From Treponema sp. (GTDB lineage: Bacteria > Spirochaetota > Spirochaetia > Treponematales > Breznakiellaceae), in NCBI GenBank assembly GCA_031275035.1, contig JAISPH010000193.1, positions 1-46,536 of the forward strand: 46,536 nt of DNA, given 5' to 3'. Position numbers and translations under genes: made by a program. Below are positions 40,816 through 46,536 of the stretch, piece after piece (position 1 is the stretch's first letter; every line of letters starts with the position of its first letter). The notes beneath the pieces are model-generated. The model was not told the DNA's origin. It searched no databases and was given only the letters and a program-made list of their open reading frames with translations.

Positions 40816-41549
40816 AGGACATCCCCCGCAGCCGCGAAAAGGACCCCCGCCTCTTCCATGCTCTTAAAGGCCCTTTCCACGGAACCCTCGGGATAACCCA
40901 CCTCCCGGACCGCATCGGTGATCACCGTAGTTTTATACCCCAGCCGGACTGCGTCCAGGACACTGTAGAGTACGCAATAATCCGTAGCCAGTCCGCCGAT
41001 AAAGACGAATTCAATCCCCAGGCCCCTGAGGTAACCGTCCAGTCCGGTGGAGGTATGGCGGTCGTTTTCAAAAAACACCGAATAGGAGTCAAGATTTTTA
41101 CGGAAACCCTTGCGGATAACCAGATTGACATAGTCCAGATCAAATTCATCGTGAAAAGCGGCGCCGGGACTATTCTGGACACAGTGGTCGGGCCAGAGTA
41201 CCTGCTGTATCGCAGCCGGTATAAATTCAGCTTCTCCGTACTTCCGGCGGACCGAAGGCGGCGGTCCGGGAACGGGTAGAACGATAACGTCGTTGACTTT
41301 TTTTCCGGGGTGGGATGATGCGAAGGAGCTGTGATGAGCCGGATGCCAGTCCTGGGAAGCAATCACTTTTCCCCCCTCTTCCACAAAACGCCGGGCAATC
41401 CTGTTGAGGGGCTTAATTACACAGTCCCCGCCATGAACCGCCAGGGCTCCCTCCGGCCGTTTAGTCCCGTCCTTTGCCGTATAGGCGGGACAGAAGTCAT
41501 TCTGAATGTCTACTTCTATCAAAGCCGCCTTTGCAATATCGATCCCCAT
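40812..41549 (-). CDS. pncA: Nicotinamidase
   Basis: A 245-residue cysteine hydrolase that deamidates nicotinamide to nicotinate, feeding the next gene product. The catalytic triad reads D14 (VDIQNDFC), K147 (VIRKGF) and C192 (GGLATDYCVLY), and the metal site is D67, H69 and H72/H73 (SQDWHPAHH). There is an insertion around 92-110 (PVPGPPPSVRRKYGEAEF) relative to short PncA forms (about 210). GGGAGC precedes the ATG and a promoter lies at 41566-41595. First gene of a pncA-pncB-kinase unit. Confidence 0.96.
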   Translation of the reverse strand: MGIDIAKAALIEVDIQNDFCPAYTAKDGTKRPEGALAVHGGDCVIKPLNRIARRFVEEGGKVIASQDWHPAHHSSFASSHPGKKVNDVIVLPVPGPPPSVRRKYGEAEFIPAAIQQVLWPDHCVQNSPGAAFHDEFDLDYVNLVIRKGFRKNLDSYSVFFENDRHTSTGLDGYLRGLGIEFVFIGGLATDYCVLYSVLDAVRLGYKTTVITDAVREVGYPEGSVERAFKSMEEAGVLFAAAGDVL

Positions 41550-41565
41550 AGCGCGCTCCCATTCT

Positions 41566-41595
41566 ATACTATCGTTATTTCTTACCGGGAATCAA
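41566..41595 (-). promoter_or_regulatory. Promoter of pncA
   Basis: Minus-strand TTGATT (41595-41590), 18 bp, TAGTAT (41571-41566), about 16 nt before the pncA ATG. The -10 and spacing equal those of the fba promoter, which supports a real local consensus. Confidence 0.6.
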
Positions 41596-41717
41596 TAGGA
41601 CATCAAAACAGGGGTATCTCATTGCTATTAATAGTGAAGGAAATGATTAACAGGTTAATCGAGAGCAGGCGGTTAATCCAGGACGGACCGGCGCTTATTC
41701 GGAAGTCCGGTTAATCT

Positions 41718-41774
41718 CCCGCAGCTCTGCTGCGGCTCAAATGAAGAACCCCGCCGCAAGCAGCGGGGTATCTT
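41718..41774. repeat. Two adjacent hairpins with CTCA tail
   Basis: First, CCGCAGC (41719-41725) with GCTGCGG (41729-41735), followed by CTCAAA, parallel to the hairpin and CTCAGA at 1-22 but with different stem bases. Second, CCCCGC with GCGGGG (about 41749-41767), followed by TATCTT. The pair GGCTCA...GGGGTATCTT recurs in reverse at 589-635. Confidence 0.5.
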
Positions 41775-41800
41775 CGTTCCGAGAGGAATGTGATTATATA

Positions 41801-41889
41801 TGGGGATACATACCATATTTCGTAGACGTTGCACTGATTAACCGCCCCAAGGCTCCCCCGCGCAAGCGGGCTCCTGGGTATGTACCCCA
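41801..41889. repeat. Large inverted-repeat element R1
   Basis: Outer arms TGGGG(A)TACATACC (41801-41814) and GGTATGTACCCCA (41877-41889) pair over 13 bp with one bulged A. Inside is CCCGC-GCAA-GCGGG with a GNRA-type loop. The core from ATTAACCGCCCC to CTCCTGGGTAT aligns with element R2 at 42258-42360. Confidence 0.65.
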
Positions 41890-41908
41890 CGGACGGAATC
41901 AAGCGACG

Positions 41909-42027
41909 CTTACAAAAATTTGGTATTGAACCGGATGGTATTATAAACTTCCTATCGAACGAACCTCCGTCCCGGCGCAACCCAACGCCAAGGATACTGC
42001 GGAACTCTGCTCCGCAGAGGCTCATTA
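41909..42027. repeat. Dispersed 61-bp box with downstream hairpin, copy B
   Basis: 41909-41969 matches 34-94 at about 53 of 61 positions, with no gaps. After 43 nt of unrelated sequence comes CCGCAGAGGCTCATT (42012-42026), matching CCGCGGAGGTTCATT at 137-151. A stem CTGCGGA/TCCGCAG (41998-42004 with 42011-42017) stands where copy A has its 8-bp hairpin. In one frame both boxes read FGI(K/E)PDGIINFLSNEPP. Confidence 0.75.
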
Positions 42028-42091
42028 CCGGGGTTAAACCCTTCGAGTCCAGGCCCATAACAGCAACAGCCCCTGCCGGGGCTGCGTTTTC

Positions 42092-42165
42092 TGGGCCTTC
42101 CTGGACTTGAACCAGGGACCTACGGATTATGAGTCCGCAGCTCTAACCAACTGAGCTAAAGGCCC
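42092..42165 (-). tRNA. tRNA with CAT anticodon, probably tRNA-Ile2 (lysidine type)
   Basis: A 74-nt cloverleaf on the minus strand including the discriminator A. Acceptor stem GGGCCTT/AAGGCCC is perfect; D-stem GCTC/GAGC; anticodon stem GCGGA/TCCGT with loop CTCATAA; T-stem CCTGG/CCAGG with loop TTCAAGT. CCA is not encoded. A CAT anticodon can mean elongator Met, initiator Met or Ile2. Initiator is excluded by the paired first acceptor bases and absent GGG/CCC anticodon stem. C4-G69 and C5-G68 with a GGxCC-TTTAGCTCAGTTGG body match known Ile2 forms recognised by TilS, so Ile2 is favoured over elongator Met. Confidence 0.9.
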
Positions 42166-42257
42166 GAATACATACGCAAAACCAACAAAAAGCGAATCAA
42201 CCAACCCTGCTGCAGAGCGGACGGGGTATGGTTTGGTCTCCAAAGTATGGATTTTAT

Positions 42258-42360
42258 GCGGGTTTAATACCCACACAAACCCATGCTTTAGCTGGGGATT
42301 AAAACCGCCCCGGAGGCTCCCCCGCGAACCGGTGAGCGGGTTCTTGGGTATTAAACCCGC
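42258..42360. repeat. Large inverted-repeat element R2
   Basis: Perfect 16-bp arms: GCGGGTTTAATACCCA (42258-42273) and TGGGTATTAAACCCGC (42345-42360), 71 bp apart. The interior has ATTAAAACCGCCCCGGAGGCTCCCCCGCG and a CCCGCG...GCGGG-type inner stem, aligning with R1. Arm sequences differ between R1 and R2 but pairing is kept in both. Confidence 0.75.
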
Positions 42361-42373
42361 TTGCGAATAAAAG

Positions 42374-42414
42374 CCGCAGGGCCCTGGTTCAAGGGAGATC
42401 CATTTGACCTGCGG
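42374..42414. repeat. Stem-loop R3 with T-arm-like interior
   Basis: CCGCAGG (42374-42380) pairs with CCTGCGG (42408-42414). Inside, CCCTGGTTCAAG (42382-42393, plus strand) equals 12 nt of the T-arm of the nearby tRNA, which lies on the opposite strand. Probably a tRNA-derived fragment in inverted orientation. Confidence 0.45.
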
Positions 42415-42488
42415 ATTAAACCGCCGCCCCGACCCGACGTAAGGCGGGGCATAAATCCTTCCTCCCGGCTCCAACTCCAAAGGGGCTG

Positions 42489-42525
42489 ATGAGCCCGCAG
42501 TTCTAACCAACTGAGCTAAAGGCTC
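42489..42525 (-). pseudogene. Truncated tRNA copy (5' half only)
   Basis: The minus-strand sequence 42525-42489 matches the first 37 nt of the tRNA at 42165-42129 at 34 of 37 positions. The changes break the first D-stem closing (GAGC to GAAC) and the acceptor stem, and homology stops inside the anticodon loop after CTCAT; no T-arm or 3' acceptor follows. It cannot form a tRNA. Confidence 0.8.
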
Positions 42526-42553
42526 TTATACCGTAAACCGGAAAAAAAGTCAA
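42525..42553 (-). promoter_or_regulatory. Sigma-70 promoter abutting the tRNA fragment
   Basis: Minus-strand TTGACT (42553-42548), 17 bp, TATAAG (42530-42525), 5/6 at each box. Its -10 box overlaps the first base of the tRNA fragment, so RNA would start inside it near 42518. It could drive read-through to the intact tRNA 350 bp downstream. Confidence 0.65.
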
Positions 42554-42720
42554 TGAAGCGGTTCGGGAGTTACTCCCTTTACGGAAACCTGGTTTATACT
42601 GCCGTTAGATATTCCGATTATCAAAACAGGGGTATTTTTGAGTAGCCGGGATCACCGGAAAGCATGAGTCTGCCTGCAAAGCGGTTGGTTTTCCTGGTAT
42701 TCCCCCGTTATGGAGTCTAT

Positions 42721-43947
42721 ATGCCAAAAACAACAAAAACGCGTCGCCTTGGTCTGTTCTTCGCCCTTCTGGGTTCCCTGGTTTTCAGCCCCGCCGGCGC
42801 AGCGGAGGAATTTGTCTATCTCTATGCGGCGGGTGATAAGTACCGCATTCTTTCAACCGTACATGAGGATGTGTATATTAACCGGCGTCTCAGCCACCGG
42901 GCGGAGATTCTGAACCGTGTTTCGGTTGAAGTCAAAGACGCTACGGACGGTTCGGGCCGGCATACGGCGCATTTCGAGACCGCCGAAAAGGCGGCCGGGG
43001 CGGGGACAGGCGGCCGGAGTTTTCAGTGGTCCCGGGAGTACGATTCCGAATTCGGCCGCGACAGGCTGGGTTATATCACCATTGATCAAAAGTACTATAT
43101 GCCCGTGGTGAGGAATGTGCCGGTTTTCCCCGGACGGGATTTGAAGGTCGGGGAAACCTGGACCGCCGATGGCTGCGAGATGCATGACTTCAGGGACAGC
43201 TTCGGTATAGATGCGCCTTATCGTATTCCCTTTACGGCAAACTATACGTTTCTTGGGGAACGTATCTGGAAAGAAAAAAGTTACCCCGCCTTGACCGTTT
43301 CCTACCATATTTTTGTTGAACCGGAGGCGGCGGCGGGAAAGATATGGCCCACCCGGATTATGGGTTCTTCGGATCAGCTGATTTTTTGGGACGCCGGCCT
43401 GGGGCAGCCCAGGTCCTATGAAGAGAGTTTCCGCATTATTTTTGAATTATCCAACGGCGTAACCGTGGAATACCGGGGCCGGGCCGAAGCGGAGATTATC
43501 GAATCCGAGGTGATGGACAAGGGCAGGATCCTCAAGGAGATTGAAGAGACGATTGACCGCCTGGGGATACAGGACGCCAGCGTCCGGGCGGTGGATGAAG
43601 GCATCGCCATCAGTCTTGAAAATATCCAGTTTCAGCCGGATTCGGCGGTATTGGCGCCTTCGGAACAAAGTAAGATCGACAAGATTGCGGAGATCATCGC
43701 CGGGTACGCCGGCAGGGACATTCTGGTCGGGGGCCATACCGCCCTGGCGGGGAACGCCGCGGGACGGATGCAGCTTTCCCGGGAACGGGCGGCGGCAGTG
43801 GCGGACTACCTTATCGCAAAGGGGATCCGTACCCAGGACCGCATTATGGTCCGGGGATACGGCGCCGGCAGACCCCTGGCGGATAACGGCACCGAGGCAG
43901 GGCGGCGGCGGAACCGGCGGGTGGAAATCACCATACTTGAAAATTAA
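42721..43947 (+). CDS. OmpA-family outer-membrane/peptidoglycan-binding protein
   Basis: A 408-residue secreted protein from ATG 42721 (GGAG 5 nt upstream); an in-frame ATG at 42664 would spoil the signal peptide. The signal is at residues 1-27 (RRLGLFFALLGSLVFSPAGA, cleavage near GAA-EEF). Residues about 30-285 form a beta-rich domain of unknown type (YRILSTVHEDVYINRR, LKVGETWTADG, YPALTVSYHIFVE). Residues about 298-405 are an OmpA C-terminal domain: ISLENIQFQPDSAVLAPSE, VGGHTALAG, QLSRERAAAVADYLIAKGI, VRGYGAGRPLADNGTEAGRRRNRRVEITI, which binds peptidoglycan. It probably links outer membrane and wall. Confidence 0.88.
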   Translation: MPKTTKTRRLGLFFALLGSLVFSPAGAAEEFVYLYAAGDKYRILSTVHEDVYINRRLSHRAEILNRVSVEVKDATDGSGRHTAHFETAEKAAGAGTGGRSFQWSREYDSEFGRDRLGYITIDQKYYMPVVRNVPVFPGRDLKVGETWTADGCEMHDFRDSFGIDAPYRIPFTANYTFLGERIWKEKSYPALTVSYHIFVEPEAAAGKIWPTRIMGSSDQLIFWDAGLGQPRSYEESFRIIFELSNGVTVEYRGRAEAEIIESEVMDKGRILKEIEETIDRLGIQDASVRAVDEGIAISLENIQFQPDSAVLAPSEQSKIDKIAEIIAGYAGRDILVGGHTALAGNAAGRMQLSRERAAAVADYLIAKGIRTQDRIMVRGYGAGRPLADNGTEAGRRRNRRVEITILEN

Positions 43948-43975
43948 GCGGGGATATGATACCACCTAGCTATCC

Positions 43976-45190
43976 ATGAATCTTGGCATTATAGCTTGTC
44001 CCGGCGGTGAAGTATTTGCCGGCGAGGTAATTCTTCACCTGAAGAAATGGTATCACCGTAAGTATGAGCACACCACGGCGGAAATGGCCAGGCGGTATAA
44101 TCTGGACGCCGAGTCGGTTGCCAGGCAGATTAGCCTGATCAACGATATTGCCTCCATCGGACTGGCCCAGGAGCCGGTTTCAAAATGTCCCCGCTTTAAG
44201 GTTCCCGCCCGTTTTACCATGTTTTCCAACGGCGAATTGAAGGCCGAGATCCTGGAATCAATCCGCGGCAAGGATATCTTTATTGTTCAGGATGTGGAAA
44301 ACCACTATCCGGTGAACTTCAACAACGGCGAAAAAAAGATCCTCTCAATCAACGATCACCTGATGACGGTGTTTGTTACCGTGGATGCCGTTAAGCAGGC
44401 GGGGGCGGCTCAGATCACCCTGGTTATTCCCAACTATCCCTATGCCCGGCAGCACAAGAAAAAGGGCCGGGAAGGTCTTACCGCCAGCCGGGTGGGAACC
44501 ATCCTGGATTCCCTGGGGGTAAACCGGATCATCACCCTGGATATTCATTCCGGGGAAATAGGGAACGGCTTTAAGTTTATGCGCCTGGAAAATCTTCACG
44601 CCAGTTACCAGATTATCAGGGCCCTGTCCAGGATCACCGATATCGGCGATGATTTTGTCGTAGTGGCCCCCGACACCGGGGCGGTGGACCGGAGCAAGTT
44701 CTACGCCAATGCGTTGAAGAAACCCCTGGCCCTGCTCTATAAGGAGCGGGATTATTCCCGGGTTTCCAAAGACGCCCTGGATAATAATATCGGAGAGATA
44801 CGGCTTCTGGGAGACGTGAAGGGCAAGATTGTCTTTGTGGCGGATGATATGCTGGGCACCGGCGGGACCCTCCTCAAGGCCATGAAGTTTCTCAAAGAAC
44901 AGGGGGCGGGAAAGCTTATCTGCGCCGTCAGCCTTCCCCTCTTTTCGGGGGACGCCGTTTCCTTTTTTGACGAAGCCTACCGGAAGGGTTTCTTTTTCAG
45001 GATCATCGGAACCAATGCGGTATACCACGAAGAGCTGCTCAAGCGGGAATGGTATGTCAGCGTGAATATCACCAAACTCTTTGCCCAGACCATTTCCCGG
45101 CTGTACCAGGGGCTTTCCCTCAGTTCCCTGCTGGATAACCGGGAGGTGATAGAAAAGCTGCTCTCCGAGGCTCCCTCCGCGGAGATCTGA
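43976..45190 (+). CDS. prs: Ribose-phosphate pyrophosphokinase (PRPP synthetase)
   Basis: A 404-residue phosphoribosyltransferase-fold enzyme, longer than standard Prs (about 315). It makes PRPP from ribose-5-phosphate and ATP for nucleotides, His, Trp and NAD. Seen are FSNGELKAEI, DIFIVQDVENHYP, LVIPNYPYARQHKKKGREGLTASRVGTILDSLGVNRIITLDIHSGEI (the RQDKK/H-type catalytic flag region and PP-binding His) and the PRPP loop VFVADDMLGTGGTLLKA. A 45-residue segment after the N-terminus (YNLDAESVARQISLINDI) is extra. No clear ribosome site precedes ATG 43976. The stop shares a base with the FGGY gene. Confidence 0.9.
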   Translation: MNLGIIACPGGEVFAGEVILHLKKWYHRKYEHTTAEMARRYNLDAESVARQISLINDIASIGLAQEPVSKCPRFKVPARFTMFSNGELKAEILESIRGKDIFIVQDVENHYPVNFNNGEKKILSINDHLMTVFVTVDAVKQAGAAQITLVIPNYPYARQHKKKGREGLTASRVGTILDSLGVNRIITLDIHSGEIGNGFKFMRLENLHASYQIIRALSRITDIGDDFVVVAPDTGAVDRSKFYANALKKPLALLYKERDYSRVSKDALDNNIGEIRLLGDVKGKIVFVADDMLGTGGTLLKAMKFLKEQGAGKLICAVSLPLFSGDAVSFFDEAYRKGFFFRIIGTNAVYHEELLKREWYVSVNITKLFAQTISRLYQGLSLSSLLDNREVIEKLLSEAPSAEI

Positions 45191-46536
45191 TGACGCCGGG
45201 TCCTGTTTTCTGCGCCGACATAGGCAGCTCTTCCTTAAAGGCGGCCCTGATCGATTATGACGGCCGTGAGCTGGGTTTTGTCCGCCGCCCCTATGGCCGG
45301 AAAGAGGCGCTTGCCGGCGACTGGGAGGACGCCCTGGCCGGCGCGGCGGGGCTGCTGTTCTCTCGGGAGGGCGCCGTTAAACCAGGGGCGGTCTGCGTTT
45401 CCGGGAACGGGCCTACCCTGGTTCCGGTAAGCGCCTCCGGGGAGGCTCTGGCTCCGGTCCACTGGTACAATCCGGCGGCCTCCGCCGCCGGGAACGGAAC
45501 CGCCTCCCTTTTTCTGCCCTATGCGGCGGCCCTGATGCAGGAAAGGCCCGGGGACTATGCCGCCGCGAAGTACCTCTTTTCCTCCCAGGAATGGCTGGCC
45601 CACCGTTTGGGGGCGGACCCCGTTACGGTCCTGCCCGCCCCGGCCTACGAGCCCTACTACTGGGACGGGGCCCAGTGCGGAGCCTTCGGCATTGACCGGG
45701 GGAAATTCCCCCCCTTCGTTCAGCTGGGAACGGTCATAGGCCGGCTTTCTCCCGCCGGGGCGGCCCGTTTTTCCCTGCCTCCGGGGATACCCATTATCGC
45801 CGGGGGTCCGGATTTTATCATGGCCCTTATCGGAGTGGGGGCTCTGGAGGAGGGGATAGTCTGCGACAGGGCGGGCAGTTCCGAGGGGATCAACGTCTGC
45901 GTTCAGGGGGAGGCCCCCGCCGCGGCGGGATCGCTGCGGATCCTTCCCCACGTACAGGAAGGCTGCTGGAATGCCGGCGCCCTTATCCCCGGTTCGGGCC
46001 GGCTCTTTGAGTGGTACTGCTCGCTTGTACTGAATTCACCGGAACTTAAAGGCGCCGGGGCGGTCCTGACCGGCGCCGCATATGAAGCCGTCATGCGGCG
46101 GATAGCCGCGGTCCCCCCGGAGGCCGTCCCCTTTTTCTTTCCCCCGGCGGGCCTGGTCTTTTCCGGGACCCTGCCGGAACCGGCGGAACTGGGACGGGCG
46201 GTGGCCGAGGCCGTCGCCTTCCGGGTCTGTTCCGCCCTGGAGGATTTGGCCCTGGGCGGCTTTCCCGTCGGGGAGATGCGTCTTTCCGGGGGCCAGGGAA
46301 AGAGCCGGCTCTGGAACCAGCTCAAGGCGGACATTACCGGCGTAACCCTGCTGGTTCCGGAGATAGCCGACGGAGAGCTTGCGGGGGATGCGGCGGCGGC
46401 GGCGCTGGGCCTGGGGGAAGCGGCGGATCTGCGGGAAGCGGTTTCCCGGATAGTGCGCATCAGGGAACGCTTTGTTCCCGGCCCGGCCTGCGGCTTGTAC
46501 CGGGAACGGTACCGGCGTTACCGGGCCCTTGGCGGG
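45190..46536 (+). CDS. FGGY-family carbohydrate kinase, 3' end outside window
   Basis: An open frame of 449 codons from ATG 45190 (overlapping the prs stop) to the window edge without a stop. The N-terminal actin-like lobe starts VFCADIGSSSLKAALIDYDG (phosphate-1, residues about 6-25), with SGNGPTLVPVSASGEALAPVHWYN and the FGGY-type GIPIIAGGPDFIMALIGVGALEEGIVCDRAGSSEGINV (phosphate-2). The C-terminal lobe has MRLSGGQGKSRLWNQLKADITGVTLLVPE, the family's adenosine signature, and the expected Ala-rich GDAAAAALGLGEA helix. The sugar (xylulose, gluconate or other) is not decided by what is visible. Only a few tens of residues are likely missing. Coupling to prs suggests pentose supply to PRPP. Confidence 0.88.
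   Translation, partial: MTPGPVFCADIGSSSLKAALIDYDGRELGFVRRPYGRKEALAGDWEDALAGAAGLLFSREGAVKPGAVCVSGNGPTLVPVSASGEALAPVHWYNPAASAAGNGTASLFLPYAAALMQERPGDYAAAKYLFSSQEWLAHRLGADPVTVLPAPAYEPYYWDGAQCGAFGIDRGKFPPFVQLGTVIGRLSPAGAARFSLPPGIPIIAGGPDFIMALIGVGALEEGIVCDRAGSSEGINVCVQGEAPAAAGSLRILPHVQEGCWNAGALIPGSGRLFEWYCSLVLNSPELKGAGAVLTGAAYEAVMRRIAAVPPEAVPFFFPPAGLVFSGTLPEPAELGRAVAEAVAFRVCSALEDLALGGFPVGEMRLSGGQGKSRLWNQLKADITGVTLLVPEIADGELAGDAAAAALGLGEAADLREAVSRIVRIRERFVPGPACGLYRERYRRYRALGG

Larger units (their letters stand above)
41602..42635. repeat. Gene-poor repeat region bracketed by 16-bp direct repeats
   Basis: ATCAAAACAGGGGTAT occurs perfectly at 41602-41617 and 42620-42635 in the same orientation. Between them lie one tRNA, a broken tRNA copy and at least five inverted-repeat elements; no protein-coding gene is credible. 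The sequence GGTTAATC also recurs three times at about 41653-41716. The bracket could mark an inserted cassette, or copies of a repeat end; no integrase or transposase gene lies inside. Confidence 0.6.

Noticed and set aside
41711..42110. Open frames on both strands over R1 and the 61-bp box
   Set aside because: No ribosome sites and no family match; only the short box shows any coding-like signal, which is reported as a repeat.
42092..42165. Initiator tRNA-fMet reading of the CAT tRNA
   Set aside because: The first acceptor pair is G-C and the anticodon stem lacks the three G-C pairs typical of initiators.
42351..42452. 33-codon minus-strand frame behind a good GGAGGAAGGA site
   Set aside because: It ends within the R2 arm and overlaps R3; amino acid content is Gly/Arg-rich as expected from GC repeats. 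Too weak to call.
42127..42510. Minus-strand 127-codon open frame across the tRNA region
   Set aside because: It reads through both the tRNA fragment and the intact tRNA and ends in the familiar tRNA-derived string; its start lies inside the tRNA fragment. Not a gene.
1..46536. CRISPR arrays, prophage, insertion sequences, dif site
   Set aside because: No regularly spaced repeats, no phage or transposase genes, and no 28-bp dif-like palindrome were found by reading; the two tyrosine recombinases look like housekeeping Xer proteins and not phage integrases.

Overview
The window reads as a chromosomal segment of a free-living or gut-associated spirochaete of the Treponema lineage. Supporting points are two FlaA flagellar sheath paralogues next to class II fructose-bisphosphate aldolase, and an unbroken run from mraZ through ftsZ, dprA, topA, hslVU and the flgB-fliJ basal-body genes. 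That order is, from memory, shared in outline with Treponema and Borrelia. By eye the DNA is GC-rich (roughly 55-60%), unlike T. pallidum or Borrelia, so a termite-gut or environmental relative is more likely. The species is not determined.

Layout. 1-0.7 kb: intergenic repeats, a terminator, then a parvulin (ppiC) and a GAF/HD-GYP c-di-GMP phosphodiesterase. 1.9-5.7 kb, minus strand: infC-rpmI-rplT-coiled coil-zapA-manA-yaiI family, tightly packed behind one good promoter. 5.8-10.7 kb: a membrane protein and a small barrel-like protein, fba (minus), a periplasmic-binding-like protein, then two flaA genes behind a consensus promoter and closed by a strong bidirectional terminator. 10.7-11.7 kb, minus strand: a two-gene unit of unknown function, one product looking like a PD-(D/E)XK fold with a winged helix. 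11.9-20.7 kb: reduced division/cell-wall cluster mraZ-rsmH-ftsL-murF-mraY-ftsW-ftsQ-ftsA-ftsZ (no ftsI, murE, murD, murG or murC). 20.7-28.6 kb: xerD-like, TPR protein, dprA, topA, xerC-like, hslV, hslU. 28.7-35.8 kb: flgB-flgC-fliE-fliF-fliG-fliH-fliI-fliJ. 35.9-41.5 kb, minus strand: pncA-pncB-uridine-kinase-like unit, a hairpin-rich gap, an unknown membrane protein and a YitT-family protein. 41.6-42.6 kb: a gene-poor kilobase holding one CAT-anticodon tRNA, a broken tRNA copy and several structured repeats. 42.7-46.5 kb: OmpA-like protein, PRPP synthetase, and an FGGY carbohydrate kinase cut by the window end.

The core genes fit together as growth and motility machinery: translation initiation and ribosomal proteins, septum placement and wall precursor synthesis, chromosome topology and dimer resolution, protein quality control, and periplasmic flagellum export and basal body. 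Genes in the plus-strand run overlap by 1, 4, 8 or 11 nt, so translation is probably coupled throughout.

The least explained material is non-coding. A dispersed 61-bp box occurs at 34-94 and 41909-41969; its differences are mostly synonymous in one reading frame. Two large inverted-repeat elements (41801-41889 and 42258-42360) keep base-paired arms although the arm sequences differ. Short hairpins recur in front of ftsZ, flgB and fliE. ftsA appears to start with CTG, and the mraZ operator overlaps its own GTG start codon. No CRISPR array, prophage or transposase gene was recognised.
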